Source: Flammeovirgaceae bacterium (GTDB taxonomy: Bacteria > Bacteroidota > Bacteroidia > Cytophagales > Cyclobacteriaceae). From it: a stretch of 15,838 nucleotides of DNA. Under the pieces are notes generated by a model that searched no databases, was not told where the DNA came from, and saw only the letters and a list, made by a program, of their open reading frames with translations. Position 1 is the stretch's first letter; each line of letters begins with the position of its first letter. The translations under genes and the position numbers were made by a program. Positions 5,540-13,659 of the stretch are shown piece by piece. Where the stretch lies: assembly GCA_947457025.1 (NCBI GenBank), contig CANGUI010000012.1:1-15838 (forward strand), written 5' to 3'.

Positions 5540-6810
5540 AGTCGCTGTAGCATCTGACTCCGGTGAGAGTCGAGTTTGAGAAGAATAAAGAGCAGGATGG
5601 TAAAACCCCACAGCGAAGACCCGCCATAGCTGAAGAAGGGCAGCGGAATCCCGATTACGGGAAACAGACCGATGGTCATTCCGATGTTAATGACGAAGTG
5701 AAAGAACACGATCGCAAACACACCATATCCGTAGGAGCGGGCAAAACGGGTCTTTTGCCGTTCAGCAATGAACATGATGCGCAGCAGCAGCGCTACAAAT
5801 AAACCGATCACGAGTACGCTGCCGATCCAACCGTGCTCTTCGCCAATCGTGCAAAAAATAAAGTCAGTGCTTTGCTCGGGCACAAAATCAAATTTTGTCT
5901 GTGTGCCGTTCAAAAAGCCCTTTCCCGAAAAACCACCACTGCCAATCGCAATCTTGGACTGCGTGACGTTCCATCCATACCCCAGCGGGTCGGCATCGGG
6001 ATTGATCAGGGCCTTTACCCGATTCTGCTGGTGAGGCTTCAGTACGTCGGTAATAACGTAATCCACGCTCTCGATCACCACACTGATCAGGAGCGCTCCG
6101 CTGATCAGCAACATGATGCGTTTTATTTTCTTTTTTCCCAATGCAATAAACAAAATCAAGACTGCGCCAACACCGAGGTGCAGATACAATTGGTTGGGCA
6201 CGAGCAGCGTGAGGATGAAAATGATGGCAGCACAAATCCCCACGATCAAAAGAAAGGGCGACATTCCTTCGCGAAAGAGTACCAACACCAGCGATGTGAA
6301 GACAAGCGCCGTACCGGTGTCTTTCTGTAATAATATCAAACCCATGGGCAGCCCGATCAGGGCAAACAGGACTGCCTGATTCCGCAGCGAGTCCATCCGG
6401 AAGCCTACCGACCCGATGAATTTGGCCATGGCCAGCGCGGTGGCGAATTTGGCAATCTCCGAAGGCTGTCCGCCAAAAGATCCAATGCCGATCCAGGCTT
6501 TGTTGCCGCCAACTTCTTTTCCGATAAAGGGCACCAGCAGCAGCAGGATCATGAGAAGTGCATACATTACGTACGCAAACGTTTCGTAAAACCGCACATC
6601 AATGATGACAATAGACATGACAATCAACCCGGCAGCAGCAATGAAGAGTAGCTGTCGCCCAGAGTTAACCGAAAACGTGAAAATGGATTGCACGGTCGAT
6701 TCATCGTAGACAGCCGCATAGATGTTGAGCCAGCCGGCCAGCACCATGGCCAGGTACAACAAGATTGTAGCCCAGTCCAGATTTGCCGATATTTTTTCTT
6801 CGCGCTTCAA
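5536..6810 (-). CDS. rodA: Rod-shape SEDS peptidoglycan glycosyltransferase RodA
   Basis: RodA polymerises lipid II into glycan strands in the cytoplasmic membrane, working with PBP2 in the elongasome. This 424-residue polytopic protein has about ten hydrophobic segments. It carries the family motifs PSEIAKF (116-122), PEQSTDFIF (311-319, with the essential extracellular-loop Asp316), GEEHGWIG (323-330) and the C-terminal PLPFFSYGGSS (389-399). The start is TTG, not ATG: the codon at 6810 overlaps the mrdA stop as TTGA, and the sequence begins M-K-R-E-E-K-I-S-A-N, just before the first membrane helix as in relatives. It is the last gene of the mre-mrd operon. Its stop codon overlaps the stop of the convergent unknown gene, leaving no room for an intergenic terminator. 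Confidence 0.95.
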   Translation of the reverse strand: MKREEKISANLDWATILLYLAMVLAGWLNIYAAVYDESTVQSIFTFSVNSGRQLLFIAAAGLIVMSIVIIDVRFYETFAYVMYALLMILLLLVPFIGKEVGGNKAWIGIGSFGGQPSEIAKFATALAMAKFIGSVGFRMDSLRNQAVLFALIGLPMGLILLQKDTGTALVFTSLVLVLFREGMSPFLLIVGICAAIIFILTLLVPNQLYLHLGVGAVLILFIALGKKKIKRIMLLISGALLISVVIESVDYVITDVLKPHQQNRVKALINPDADPLGYGWNVTQSKIAIGSGGFSGKGFLNGTQTKFDFVPEQSTDFIFCTIGEEHGWIGSVLVIGLFVALLLRIMFIAERQKTRFARSYGYGVFAIVFFHFVINIGMTIGLFPVIGIPLPFFSYGGSSLWGFTILLFILLKLDSHRSQMLQRL

Positions 6811-8624
6811 TCGGTAAACTTTCCGTTCAAAACATATTGTTCGATGTGGGGTCGCTGGGTTTGCCCGATCAGGTATTTTTCGATCATCAGGCTGGCAATA
6901 GAGGCGGCAGCCCTGGCTCCCTGGCCGGCATCTTCCACGTACACCGACACGGCAATTTTGGGATTGTCGCGTGGGGCGAAAGCGATAAATACGGAATGAT
7001 CAAACAGGGGCGGTTCGTTCTCAACAGTTCCAGTTTTGCCGCAGACAATAATGTCTTTCAGTCGGGCCCGGTACTGCCCGGTGCCGCGCTCTACTACGGC
7101 CTGCATGGCATCTACGGCAATGAGGAAATTAGCGGAGTCGATCGTTGTGTAGTGGCGAACCTGATACTGCGGCAGCGGCTGCCCGTTTTCGCCAATGGCT
7201 TTCACCAGGTGGGGTGTATAATAATACCCCCGGTTGGCAATGGTGGCGGCGAAATTAGCCATCTGGATCGGCACAACCAGGTTCTCGCCCTCGCCAATGG
7301 CGATGGAATAGATGTTGGAAAACTTCCAGGCGCGGTTGTTGTAGGCCCGATCATAATATTCCGGAGTGGGAATTAGTCCACTTTTTTCATTCGGCAGGTC
7401 AATGCCGAGTGGCTTGCCGAACCCAAAGCTGTACACGTGTTTGTTCCATTCGGTTAATCCCAGGCGCGTGTCGGTGAAGGGATCGTTGGTGATACCTTTG
7501 TTTAGCATCCGGCGCAGCACGTTGTGGAAGTAGGGGTTGCACGAGTTCGCGATGGCTCCCCGCAAGTCTTCGTTGCTGTGGCCTCCGTGGCAGTTGATGA
7601 TGGAGCGGTCGCAGCGCACGCGTGTCTCGGGCGTGATGACCCCTTCCTGCAGGGCCGTCATGGCCTGTGCGATTTTGAAAATTGATCCCGGCCGGTATTG
7701 GGCCATCAGGGGGCGGTTAAACAGTGGTTTAAGCGTGTCGCTGCTGATGAGTGCGAAGTTGGATCCATACCGGCGCCCGGTGAGTAGGTTCGGATCGTAT
7801 GAAGGGCCCGACACCAGCGCGAGGATTTCACCTGTGGCGGGCTCGATGCACACAATACTGCCGGCTTTTCCCTTCAGCAGCTGTTCGCCGTAAGTCTGCA
7901 GGTCGAGGTCTATGCCGGTGTACAGGTTTTGGCCGGGTACGGGCAGCGTATCGTACCGCCCCTGATTAAAAGATCCTTTGATGACCCCTTTGGCGTTGCG
8001 TAATTTGTACCGTACGCCGCGCTTGCCGCGCAACTGCTCTTCGTAGAAACCTTCAATCCCGCTTTGTCCGACGTAGTCTCCCTGTTTGTAGAAGCCGCTG
8101 GCGTCTTTTTCCAGGGCGGTCTTGGTGATTTCGCTGACATACCCAAGCGCATTGGCCAACACCGGTGTTGTATAACTGCGCCCGGTGCGGGCATGGATAA
8201 AAAATCCCGGGAATTCATCCAGATGATCCTGTACCCGGGCAAACTCTTCGTTGGAAAGTTGGTGGTCAAAAACGGTAGGCTTTACCGGCGCATACTCTTT
8301 ACGCGCTTTCATCACCCGGAATTTCTGCCGTAGCTCCTCGCGACTGATCCGGAAAACGTCACAAAAACGTGCCGAATCGAATGCGGCCATATCCTTAACC
8401 ACGACTTTCAGATCAAACTCGGGCGTATTGTAGACAATCAGTTTGCCATGACGATCGTAAATCAATCCCCGAAAGGGATAATCGGTCTCTTTGGAAATGG
8501 CGTTACTGTCGGCCATTTCCGCATAACGGCTGTCGGCTACCTGAATAAAAAACAGTTTGATGATAAATACCAGCGCGACTAGTACTACCACCACTTGCAG
8601 GATCTCTTTTCTCAGTTCACTCAT
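6807..8624 (-). CDS. mrdA: Penicillin-binding protein 2 (elongation transpeptidase)
   Basis: This class B PBP cross-links peptidoglycan during side-wall elongation and pairs with RodA. It has 605 residues. One N-terminal membrane helix (~9-28) is followed by a pedestal/dimerisation domain (~50-230) and a transpeptidase domain from ~250. The active-site motifs are complete: Ser314-I-F-Lys317 (SxxK), Ser361-C-Asn363 (SxN) and Lys530-T-G (KTG). One detail departs from the usual pattern: the GQG that normally follows (S/A)IG in this family reads G-E-G (Glu445). The ATG at 8624 directly abuts the mreD stop codon with no gap, and the gene's own stop overlaps the rodA start. Confidence 0.95.
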   Translation of the reverse strand: MSELRKEILQVVVVLVALVFIIKLFFIQVADSRYAEMADSNAISKETDYPFRGLIYDRHGKLIVYNTPEFDLKVVVKDMAAFDSARFCDVFRISREELRQKFRVMKARKEYAPVKPTVFDHQLSNEEFARVQDHLDEFPGFFIHARTGRSYTTPVLANALGYVSEITKTALEKDASGFYKQGDYVGQSGIEGFYEEQLRGKRGVRYKLRNAKGVIKGSFNQGRYDTLPVPGQNLYTGIDLDLQTYGEQLLKGKAGSIVCIEPATGEILALVSGPSYDPNLLTGRRYGSNFALISSDTLKPLFNRPLMAQYRPGSIFKIAQAMTALQEGVITPETRVRCDRSIINCHGGHSNEDLRGAIANSCNPYFHNVLRRMLNKGITNDPFTDTRLGLTEWNKHVYSFGFGKPLGIDLPNEKSGLIPTPEYYDRAYNNRAWKFSNIYSIAIGEGENLVVPIQMANFAATIANRGYYYTPHLVKAIGENGQPLPQYQVRHYTTIDSANFLIAVDAMQAVVERGTGQYRARLKDIIVCGKTGTVENEPPLFDHSVFIAFAPRDNPKIAVSVYVEDAGQGARAAASIASLMIEKYLIGQTQRPHIEQYVLNGKFTD

Positions 8625-9131
8625 CTAACGTTGGCGCTGCAGATACTGAAGGAGGAACATGACGGTAAGTGTGAAAAAGAGGCTTCCGATCACCTTCGAG
8701 AGGGTGAACCAGAAATTATGAAATCCGCCGGCCTCAACAAAAAACAGGAGCAGGTGGTGGATGAAAACCAACGGCGCCGAGTAGAGTGCGAACCAGGGAA
8801 ACCCGTTTGCGGCGAGAGTAGGAGAAGTGCCACTGTCATACCCGCCTTGGGGGGTGATCGCGGAAAGCCAGTAGTTGCGCAGGTAAGCAACCGCCACCAA
8901 GCTCATGGCGTGCAGCCCCAGGCTATCGTAAAAAACATCTATGCCTACACCCAGTAAAAAGGCCACCAGCAGCAGGCTTAGTTGGTTGATGGAGATGGGT
9001 AGTATCAGAATGAAACTGACATACACCAGACAAAAGGCGCGGTCGAACAACACCAGCCGTTTGAAAAACAAAACCTGGGCGAAGCCATACACAAAAAACA
9101 GCACGACATATCTGATGGCAGAGCGGTTCAT
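8625..9131 (-). CDS. mreD: Rod-shape-determining membrane protein MreD
   Basis: MreD is an integral inner-membrane protein that bridges MreC and the MreB filament to the wall-synthesis enzymes. The sequence (168 residues) is poorly conserved, as usual for MreD, but shows about five hydrophobic spans and the family-like stretch LLLVAFLLGVGIDVFYDSLG (~53-72). The assignment rests on this plus its position between mreC and mrdA. The start ATG overlaps the mreC stop (ATGA, four bases), and the stop is directly followed by the mrdA start. Confidence 0.9.
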   Translation of the reverse strand: MNRSAIRYVVLFFVYGFAQVLFFKRLVLFDRAFCLVYVSFILILPISINQLSLLLVAFLLGVGIDVFYDSLGLHAMSLVAVAYLRNYWLSAITPQGGYDSGTSPTLAANGFPWFALYSAPLVFIHHLLLFFVEAGGFHNFWFTLSKVIGSLFFTLTVMFLLQYLQRQR

Positions 9132-9964
9132 TTTTCTTCCATCAGGGTTGTCTCCAGAGAATCCTTTTCGGCTTTCAGATAGCTGCGCACCACTTCCACA
9201 AAGGAGAGTTTTCCAAAATCCTGCGAGAGGAGGACTTTGATATCGTAGAATGGTCCTTCTTCTTTGACGACCGCGGATTGAACTACACCTACCTGTACAC
9301 CGGGGGGAAACACGGCATTATAACCCGACGTAACGATGGTATCGCCCGGTTGAACGGGTACATGGCGGGGTATGTATTTGAGGTCAATGACCCGCGGGTC
9401 GAGGCCGTCCCACTGGGCGGTGCCAAAATACCCGGTTCGCTTGATCAGGCACGACACCTGGTTGTCGATGTTCAGCACGGAAATCAACACGGCAAAGTGT
9501 TTCGACACTTGCTTGACTTTACCCACGGCGCCCAGTTCGTTGATGGCAGCCATGCCCGGGGCAATGCCATCGGCTGCTCCTTTATCGATGGTGATGTAAT
9601 TTTTATACTGTAGGGTAGAATTGTTGATCACTTTCGCACTGACAAATTCAAACCTGGCAGCGAGGGCCGAGTCCGGCGTTGCCACGGGTACGCGTGGGGC
9701 TGGCATTAGGCTTCGCCGTTCCAATTCGTTGCGCAAACGTGCGTTTTCAGCCGCCAGTTGTCGATTAATATCCTGTAAAGAGAAATAGCCGGTAACATTT
9801 TGCGAAACCGATACGGTGCTGGCTACCAGGCGGTTAGATGTATTAAAAAACTGGGCTCCCTGGTATTGGTTGTTGCGGATCACCAGCCAGATGCACAAAA
9901 ACTCTAACCCCAGGAATGAAAAAAAAACGCGATACTGATAAAGAAATTTAAACAGCCTTTCCAT
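9128..9964 (-). CDS. mreC: Rod-shape-determining protein MreC
   Basis: MreC is a bitopic periplasmic scaffold that links MreB and MreD to PBP2 and activates the elongation complex. The 278-residue protein has an N-terminal membrane helix (~12-30) and a heptad-like coiled coil (~63-87, with NRQLAAENARLRNELERR). The beta-rich MreC domain follows, including ITIDKGAADGIAPGMAAIN and GAVGKVKQVSKHFAVLISVL. The C-terminal part contains PGDTIVTSGYNAVFPPGVQVG. The start ATG shares one base with the mreB stop (TGATG). A run of nine T's in the coding strand encodes V-F-F near residue 14. Confidence 0.95.
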   Translation of the reverse strand: MERLFKFLYQYRVFFSFLGLEFLCIWLVIRNNQYQGAQFFNTSNRLVASTVSVSQNVTGYFSLQDINRQLAAENARLRNELERRSLMPAPRVPVATPDSALAARFEFVSAKVINNSTLQYKNYITIDKGAADGIAPGMAAINELGAVGKVKQVSKHFAVLISVLNIDNQVSCLIKRTGYFGTAQWDGLDPRVIDLKYIPRHVPVQPGDTIVTSGYNAVFPPGVQVGVVQSAVVKEEGPFYDIKVLLSQDFGKLSFVEVVRSYLKAEKDSLETTLMEEK

Positions 9965-10989
9965 CAGGTCATGAGCACCTTACGAAATTGGTTCAGATTT
10001 TTTAGTGCGGCACCGGTTCCCCGGACAACCGCGCGCAGCGGATCATCTGCTACGTGAATTGGCAGTTTGGTTTTGAGGCCGAGCCGTTTGTCGAGGCCGC
10101 GCAGCAACGCGCCACCGCCCGTCAGATAAATGCCACGTTCATAGATATCAGCCGAAAGTTCCGGAGGTGAAAGCTCCAGGGCTTTGAGCACAGCTTCTTC
10201 GAGTTTAGAAATCGACTTATCAAGGGCAAAGGCAACCTCAGAGTAAGAGATCTTGATCGTCTTGGGTATACCCGTCATCAGATCGCGGCCGCGGATTTCG
10301 TAGTCATCAGGGCCCTCGTCCAGTTCGGTCAAGGCGGAACCTACTTCGATTTTTACGCGCTCGGCCGTGCGCTCGCCAATCAACAGGTTGTGCTGCCGCC
10401 GCATGTAATCGAGTATGTCGCGATTGAACGTATCACCTGCAATGCGGATGGACTGATCGCACACGATCCCCGAAAGGGCTATCACGGCAATATCCGTTGT
10501 TCCGCCGCCAATATCCACAATCATATTGCCAATAGGCTGTTCGATATCGATGCCGATGCCGATGGCGGCGGCAATCGGTTCGTGGATCATGTACACTTCT
10601 TTAGCGTTGGCGTGTTCTGCCGAATCGCGGACGGCCCTTTTCTCCACTTCCGTGATAGCGGAAGGAATGCAGATAACCATGCGCAGCGAAGGGGGAAACA
10701 GCCGGCTGCCGGTATCGATCATTTTGATCATCCCGCGGATCATCATTTCCGCCGCGTGGAAGTCGGCAATCACCCCTTCCTTCAGGGGCCGGATGGTCTT
10801 GATGTTTTCATGGGTTTTTTCGTGCATCTGCATGGCCTCGCGGCCAATGGCAAGCACTTTGTTGTTCACCCTATCGAGCGCGATGATGGAGGGTTCATCC
10901 ACCACTACTTTATTTTTATGAATGATGAGCGTATTGGCGGTGCCGAGGTCGATGGCAATATCGCTGGTAAAAAAATCAAATAATCCCAT
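9964..10989 (-). CDS. mreB: Actin-like cell-shape protein MreB
   Basis: MreB forms membrane-bound antiparallel filaments that direct lateral wall growth. It has 341 residues, the usual size. The actin-fold nucleotide motifs are in place: phosphate-1 loop DIAIDLGTANT (10-20), catalytic Glu137 in IHEPIAAAIG, phosphate-2 loop DIGGGTTD (159-166) and the adenosine motif IYLTGGGA (287-294). The N-terminal GLFDFFTSD may help membrane attachment. It is the first gene of the mre-mrd operon. An AGGAG (11003 to 10999 on the minus strand) lies nine bases before the ATG, unusual for this phylum and perhaps chance. I see no clear TAnnTTTG box in the 170-base gap after purH, so read-through from purH is possible. 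Confidence 0.97.
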   Translation of the reverse strand: MGLFDFFTSDIAIDLGTANTLIIHKNKVVVDEPSIIALDRVNNKVLAIGREAMQMHEKTHENIKTIRPLKEGVIADFHAAEMMIRGMIKMIDTGSRLFPPSLRMVICIPSAITEVEKRAVRDSAEHANAKEVYMIHEPIAAAIGIGIDIEQPIGNMIVDIGGGTTDIAVIALSGIVCDQSIRIAGDTFNRDILDYMRRQHNLLIGERTAERVKIEVGSALTELDEGPDDYEIRGRDLMTGIPKTIKISYSEVAFALDKSISKLEEAVLKALELSPPELSADIYERGIYLTGGGALLRGLDKRLGLKTKLPIHVADDPLRAVVRGTGAALKNLNQFRKVLMT

Positions 10990-11048
10990 GAGCGTGTACT
11001 CCTGTTCGGGGTTGTTAAAATACGTTCGAAATTACCGAAATAATCGTT

Positions 11049-11067
11049 GGATCACCGAGGATGATCC
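11049..11067. repeat. Inverted repeat in the purH-mreB gap
   Basis: GGATCA (11049-11054) and TGATCC (11062-11067) flank a 7-base loop. No T-run follows on the minus strand, so it does not look like a Rho-independent terminator. It could be an operator or an mRNA hairpin ahead of mreB. Nothing else recognisable lies in the gap 10990-11159. Confidence 0.35.
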
Positions 11068-11159
11068 CGAAAACTATTTTTAATGCGGCAAGGCGGTCTG
11101 CAGCGGTACTCGCGGTGGGGTGCGACTTTGCCGGGCACCGATTGTCCTGCTTCGCGTTT

Positions 11160-12686
11160 TTAGTGTTTGAAGTGGCGGAACCCGGTGAACACCATGGCCA
11201 TGTTGTGCGCATTGCAAAAGGTTATGGAATCCTGATCTTTAATTGATCCGCCAGGTTGAATCACCGCCCGAATGCCGGCTTTCATGGCAATTTCAACGCA
11301 GTCGGGAAACGGAAAGAAAGCATCTGAGGCCATCACCGCCCCTTCCAGCGGCATGTTGAAGCTGCCTGCTTTTTCGATGGCTTGTTTGAGCGCATCTATC
11401 CGGCTTGTTTGCCCGACGCCGCTGGCGAGCAGCTGCCCCGCGGTGGCGAGAATGATGGTATTCGACTTGGTGTGTTTGCAGATCTTGCTGGCGAAAAGCA
11501 GGGCTTCCACTTCTTGAGCGGTAGGTACCCGCGTGGTCACGGGCTTCAGGTCGTCTCGTCCGTCGGTTTTCCAGTCGGCATCCTGGGCAATAAATCCGTT
11601 CAGCAGCGTTTTGATCTGTTGGGCGGGCATCACGTTCGTTTTTTGCCTGAGCAGGATCCGGTTTTTGCGGGTCTGAAGCAACGCCAGGGCATCGGGTGCG
11701 AAATCGGGCGCCACGAGGATTTCAAAAAACAGGTTGTGAATGTCTTGGGCCGCAGCCAGGTTAAGTGGTTGGTTGGTGGCCAGAACGCCCCCAAAAGCCG
11801 ACACGCTGTCAGCCTGCAGTGCTTTGTTGTAGGCCTCTTTCACCGTCTTGCCGGTTGCCACGCCACAGGCGTTGGTGTGTTTGATGATCACAAATGCTGT
11901 TTCCCCTTCGAATTCCTGAGCAAGTTGTACGGCGGCATCGGTATCCACCAGGTTGTTATACGAAAGCTCTTTACCATGCAACTGATCGAAGACCTCAGCT
12001 AGGGTGCCAAAGAAAGTGCCCTTTTGGTGTGGATTTTCGCCGTAGCGCAACACCTGAGCATGGGCAGAACTTATTTTAAGACGTGGCAGGTGCTGGTCGC
12101 GGTTAAAATACCCGAAAATAGCCGTGTCGTAGTGCGAGGTGACATCAAAAGCCATGGCAGCGTAACGTTTGCGATCAACATCGGTGGGTGTTGCATTCGT
12201 TGCCTGCAGCAGCTCGAGCAGGTCTGCATACTGGCTGCGTGAAGCCACAATGAGTACATCCTTCCAGTTCTTGGCGGCAGCCCGGATCAACGAGATTCCT
12301 CCGATGTCTATTTTTTCAATGATTTCATCTTCCGTACCTCCCTTAGCTACGGTCTCTTCAAAGGGATACAGGTCTACAATAACGAGGTCGATGTTCGCAA
12401 TACCGAATTCTTTTGCCTGCGCAGCATCAGCGGGCAGGCCACGGCGGTACAAAATGCCACCAAAAATGGCCGGATGGAGGGTTTTGACGCGGCCTCCGAA
12501 AATAGACGGATAGCCCGTTACCAGCTCTACAGGTGTTACCGTGTGGCCCAGTTGTTCAATGAATTCCTGGGTGCCTCCGGTGGAAACAAACTCTACCTGG
12601 GCGGCGGCGAGTGCGTGTATGATGGGTTCGAGCTGATCCTTATGGTAAACCGAAACAAGGGCGCGGGTAATTTTCCTGGCAGACAT
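11160..12686 (-). CDS. purH: Bifunctional AICAR transformylase / IMP cyclohydrolase
   Basis: PurH catalyses the last two steps of purine synthesis: formylation of AICAR with 10-formyl-THF, then ring closure to IMP. It has 508 residues, the usual length. The N-terminal MGS-like cyclohydrolase domain contains STGGTQ (35-40) and GGRVKTLHP (64-72). The transformylase domain contains RYGENPHQ (214-221), the catalytic Lys269-His270 in IIKHTNACGVA, and the C-terminal QPGGSIKD and FTGFRHFKH. The start at 12686 (M-S-A-R-K-I) matches relatives. A longer in-frame start at 12704 would overlap the promoter -7 box and is rejected. It lies directly upstream of mreB on the same strand, an arrangement I recall from other Bacteroidota. 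Confidence 0.96.
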   Translation of the reverse strand: MSARKITRALVSVYHKDQLEPIIHALAAAQVEFVSTGGTQEFIEQLGHTVTPVELVTGYPSIFGGRVKTLHPAIFGGILYRRGLPADAAQAKEFGIANIDLVIVDLYPFEETVAKGGTEDEIIEKIDIGGISLIRAAAKNWKDVLIVASRSQYADLLELLQATNATPTDVDRKRYAAMAFDVTSHYDTAIFGYFNRDQHLPRLKISSAHAQVLRYGENPHQKGTFFGTLAEVFDQLHGKELSYNNLVDTDAAVQLAQEFEGETAFVIIKHTNACGVATGKTVKEAYNKALQADSVSAFGGVLATNQPLNLAAAQDIHNLFFEILVAPDFAPDALALLQTRKNRILLRQKTNVMPAQQIKTLLNGFIAQDADWKTDGRDDLKPVTTRVPTAQEVEALLFASKICKHTKSNTIILATAGQLLASGVGQTSRIDALKQAIEKAGSFNMPLEGAVMASDAFFPFPDCVEIAMKAGIRAVIQPGGSIKDQDSITFCNAHNMAMVFTGFRHFKH

Positions 12687-12701
12687 GGTAGAAAAGATGG
12701 G

Positions 12702-12709
12702 CAAAACTA
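12702..12709 (-). promoter_or_regulatory. Promoter -7 box of purH
   Basis: TAGTTTTG on the minus strand is an exact TAnnTTTG match, 15 bases before the purH ATG. A TTTC lies 20 bases further upstream as a partial -33 element. It falls in the 73-base gap after the omega-amidase gene and explains why the shorter purH start is preferred. Confidence 0.45.
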
Positions 12710-12759
12710 TGGCTTCCGGGCAAGTTTGGAAACCGGTGGTGTCATTTGGCTGATAATCA

Positions 12760-13590
12760 CTAACTCAGTCCCGGCAGATAATCATCCTGAACCTGCTCGA
12801 ATTCAATGGAAAAATCATCTGCATCGAGGTAGGCGGGAAAGCGGTCGCGGAATGCCTGCAGGGAATGGGCATTCAATTCTACTGTTTTAATGGCTTCTTC
12901 ACCCTCCACCTGAAAAATCGGGTCGCCTTTGGGGCCGATGACGGCGGAGTTGCCATTGTACTCCACGCCGTTGCCGTCGGTGCCCACCCGATTGACCCCC
13001 ACAACGAAGCTCAGGTTTTCAATGGCGCGTGCGTCGAGCAGCGTCTTCCATGCCGAAGCCCTTACTTGCGGCCAGTTGGCGACATAGATCAGCACATCGT
13101 ACGACAGCTTCTTGAGCGAAGCATTCCACCGGTTTCGGCTCCAAACGGGGAAGCGCAGATCATAACACACCAATGGGCAGATGCGCCAGCCCTTCCAATG
13201 GCCTATCAGCAGGCTCTCGCCCGGTGAGAAGGTATGGTGCTCGTCTGCCATCCGAAAAAGATGCCGTTTATCGTAGGTTTTGAAGTTGCCGCCCGGTTCC
13301 ATCCACAACAAGCGGTTATAGTACCGGTCATGCACCATGGCAATGAAACTCCCCAGTACCAGGGCTCCGGTCTGGTCGGCCATTTGTTTCATCCACTTAA
13401 ATGTGCGCATGTTCATATGCTCGGCCAGTTTCGAGGCTTTCATGGTGAAGCCGGTGGTGAACATTTCCGGCAGCACAATCACATCCGTAGACCCGATTTG
13501 CCAGATCTTTTCTTCGAACATGGCCAAATTAGCGCCAATATCTTCCCAATGGATATCGGATTGTATGATGGAAAGTTTCAAATCTTGCAT
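12760..13590 (-). CDS. yafV: Omega-amidase, YafV/Nit2-like nitrilase superfamily
   Basis: Enzymes of this type hydrolyse alpha-ketoglutaramate, the product of glutamine transamination, to 2-oxoglutarate and ammonia. The 276-residue C-N hydrolase has the full Glu-Lys-Cys triad: Glu42 in LPEMF, Lys108 in YDKRHLF and Cys142 in VCYDLRFP. The YDKRHLFRMADEH context and the LPEMFTTGF block are typical of the YafV/Nit2 branch rather than of nitrilases or carbamoylputrescine hydrolases. The start at 13590 (M-Q-D-L-K-L-S-I-I-Q) begins at the first beta strand; the ATG eleven codons upstream is less likely. It follows the YbdL-like aminotransferase by 69 bases on the same strand, and that neighbour would supply its substrate. 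Confidence 0.9.
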   Translation of the reverse strand: MQDLKLSIIQSDIHWEDIGANLAMFEEKIWQIGSTDVIVLPEMFTTGFTMKASKLAEHMNMRTFKWMKQMADQTGALVLGSFIAMVHDRYYNRLLWMEPGGNFKTYDKRHLFRMADEHHTFSPGESLLIGHWKGWRICPLVCYDLRFPVWSRNRWNASLKKLSYDVLIYVANWPQVRASAWKTLLDARAIENLSFVVGVNRVGTDGNGVEYNGNSAVIGPKGDPIFQVEGEEAIKTVELNAHSLQAFRDRFPAYLDADDFSIEFEQVQDDYLPGLS

Positions 13591-13659
13591 ATCAGTGGCA
13601 TAAAAGCCTTGCAAAGAAAACACTCCCCGCCCAAAGTTTGCACCCTTATCTGAAAAACG

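Noticed and set aside
10390..10983. A 197-codon + strand frame over mreB, rich in His and Asp
   Set aside because: It is the reverse-strand shadow of mreB; the His/Asp richness follows from the reverse complement of conserved MreB codons.
12687..12704. Six-residue upstream extension of PurH (ATG at 12704)
   Set aside because: It overlaps the TAGTTTTG promoter box, and relatives start with a sequence like M-S-x-K-K-I, matching the ATG at 12686.
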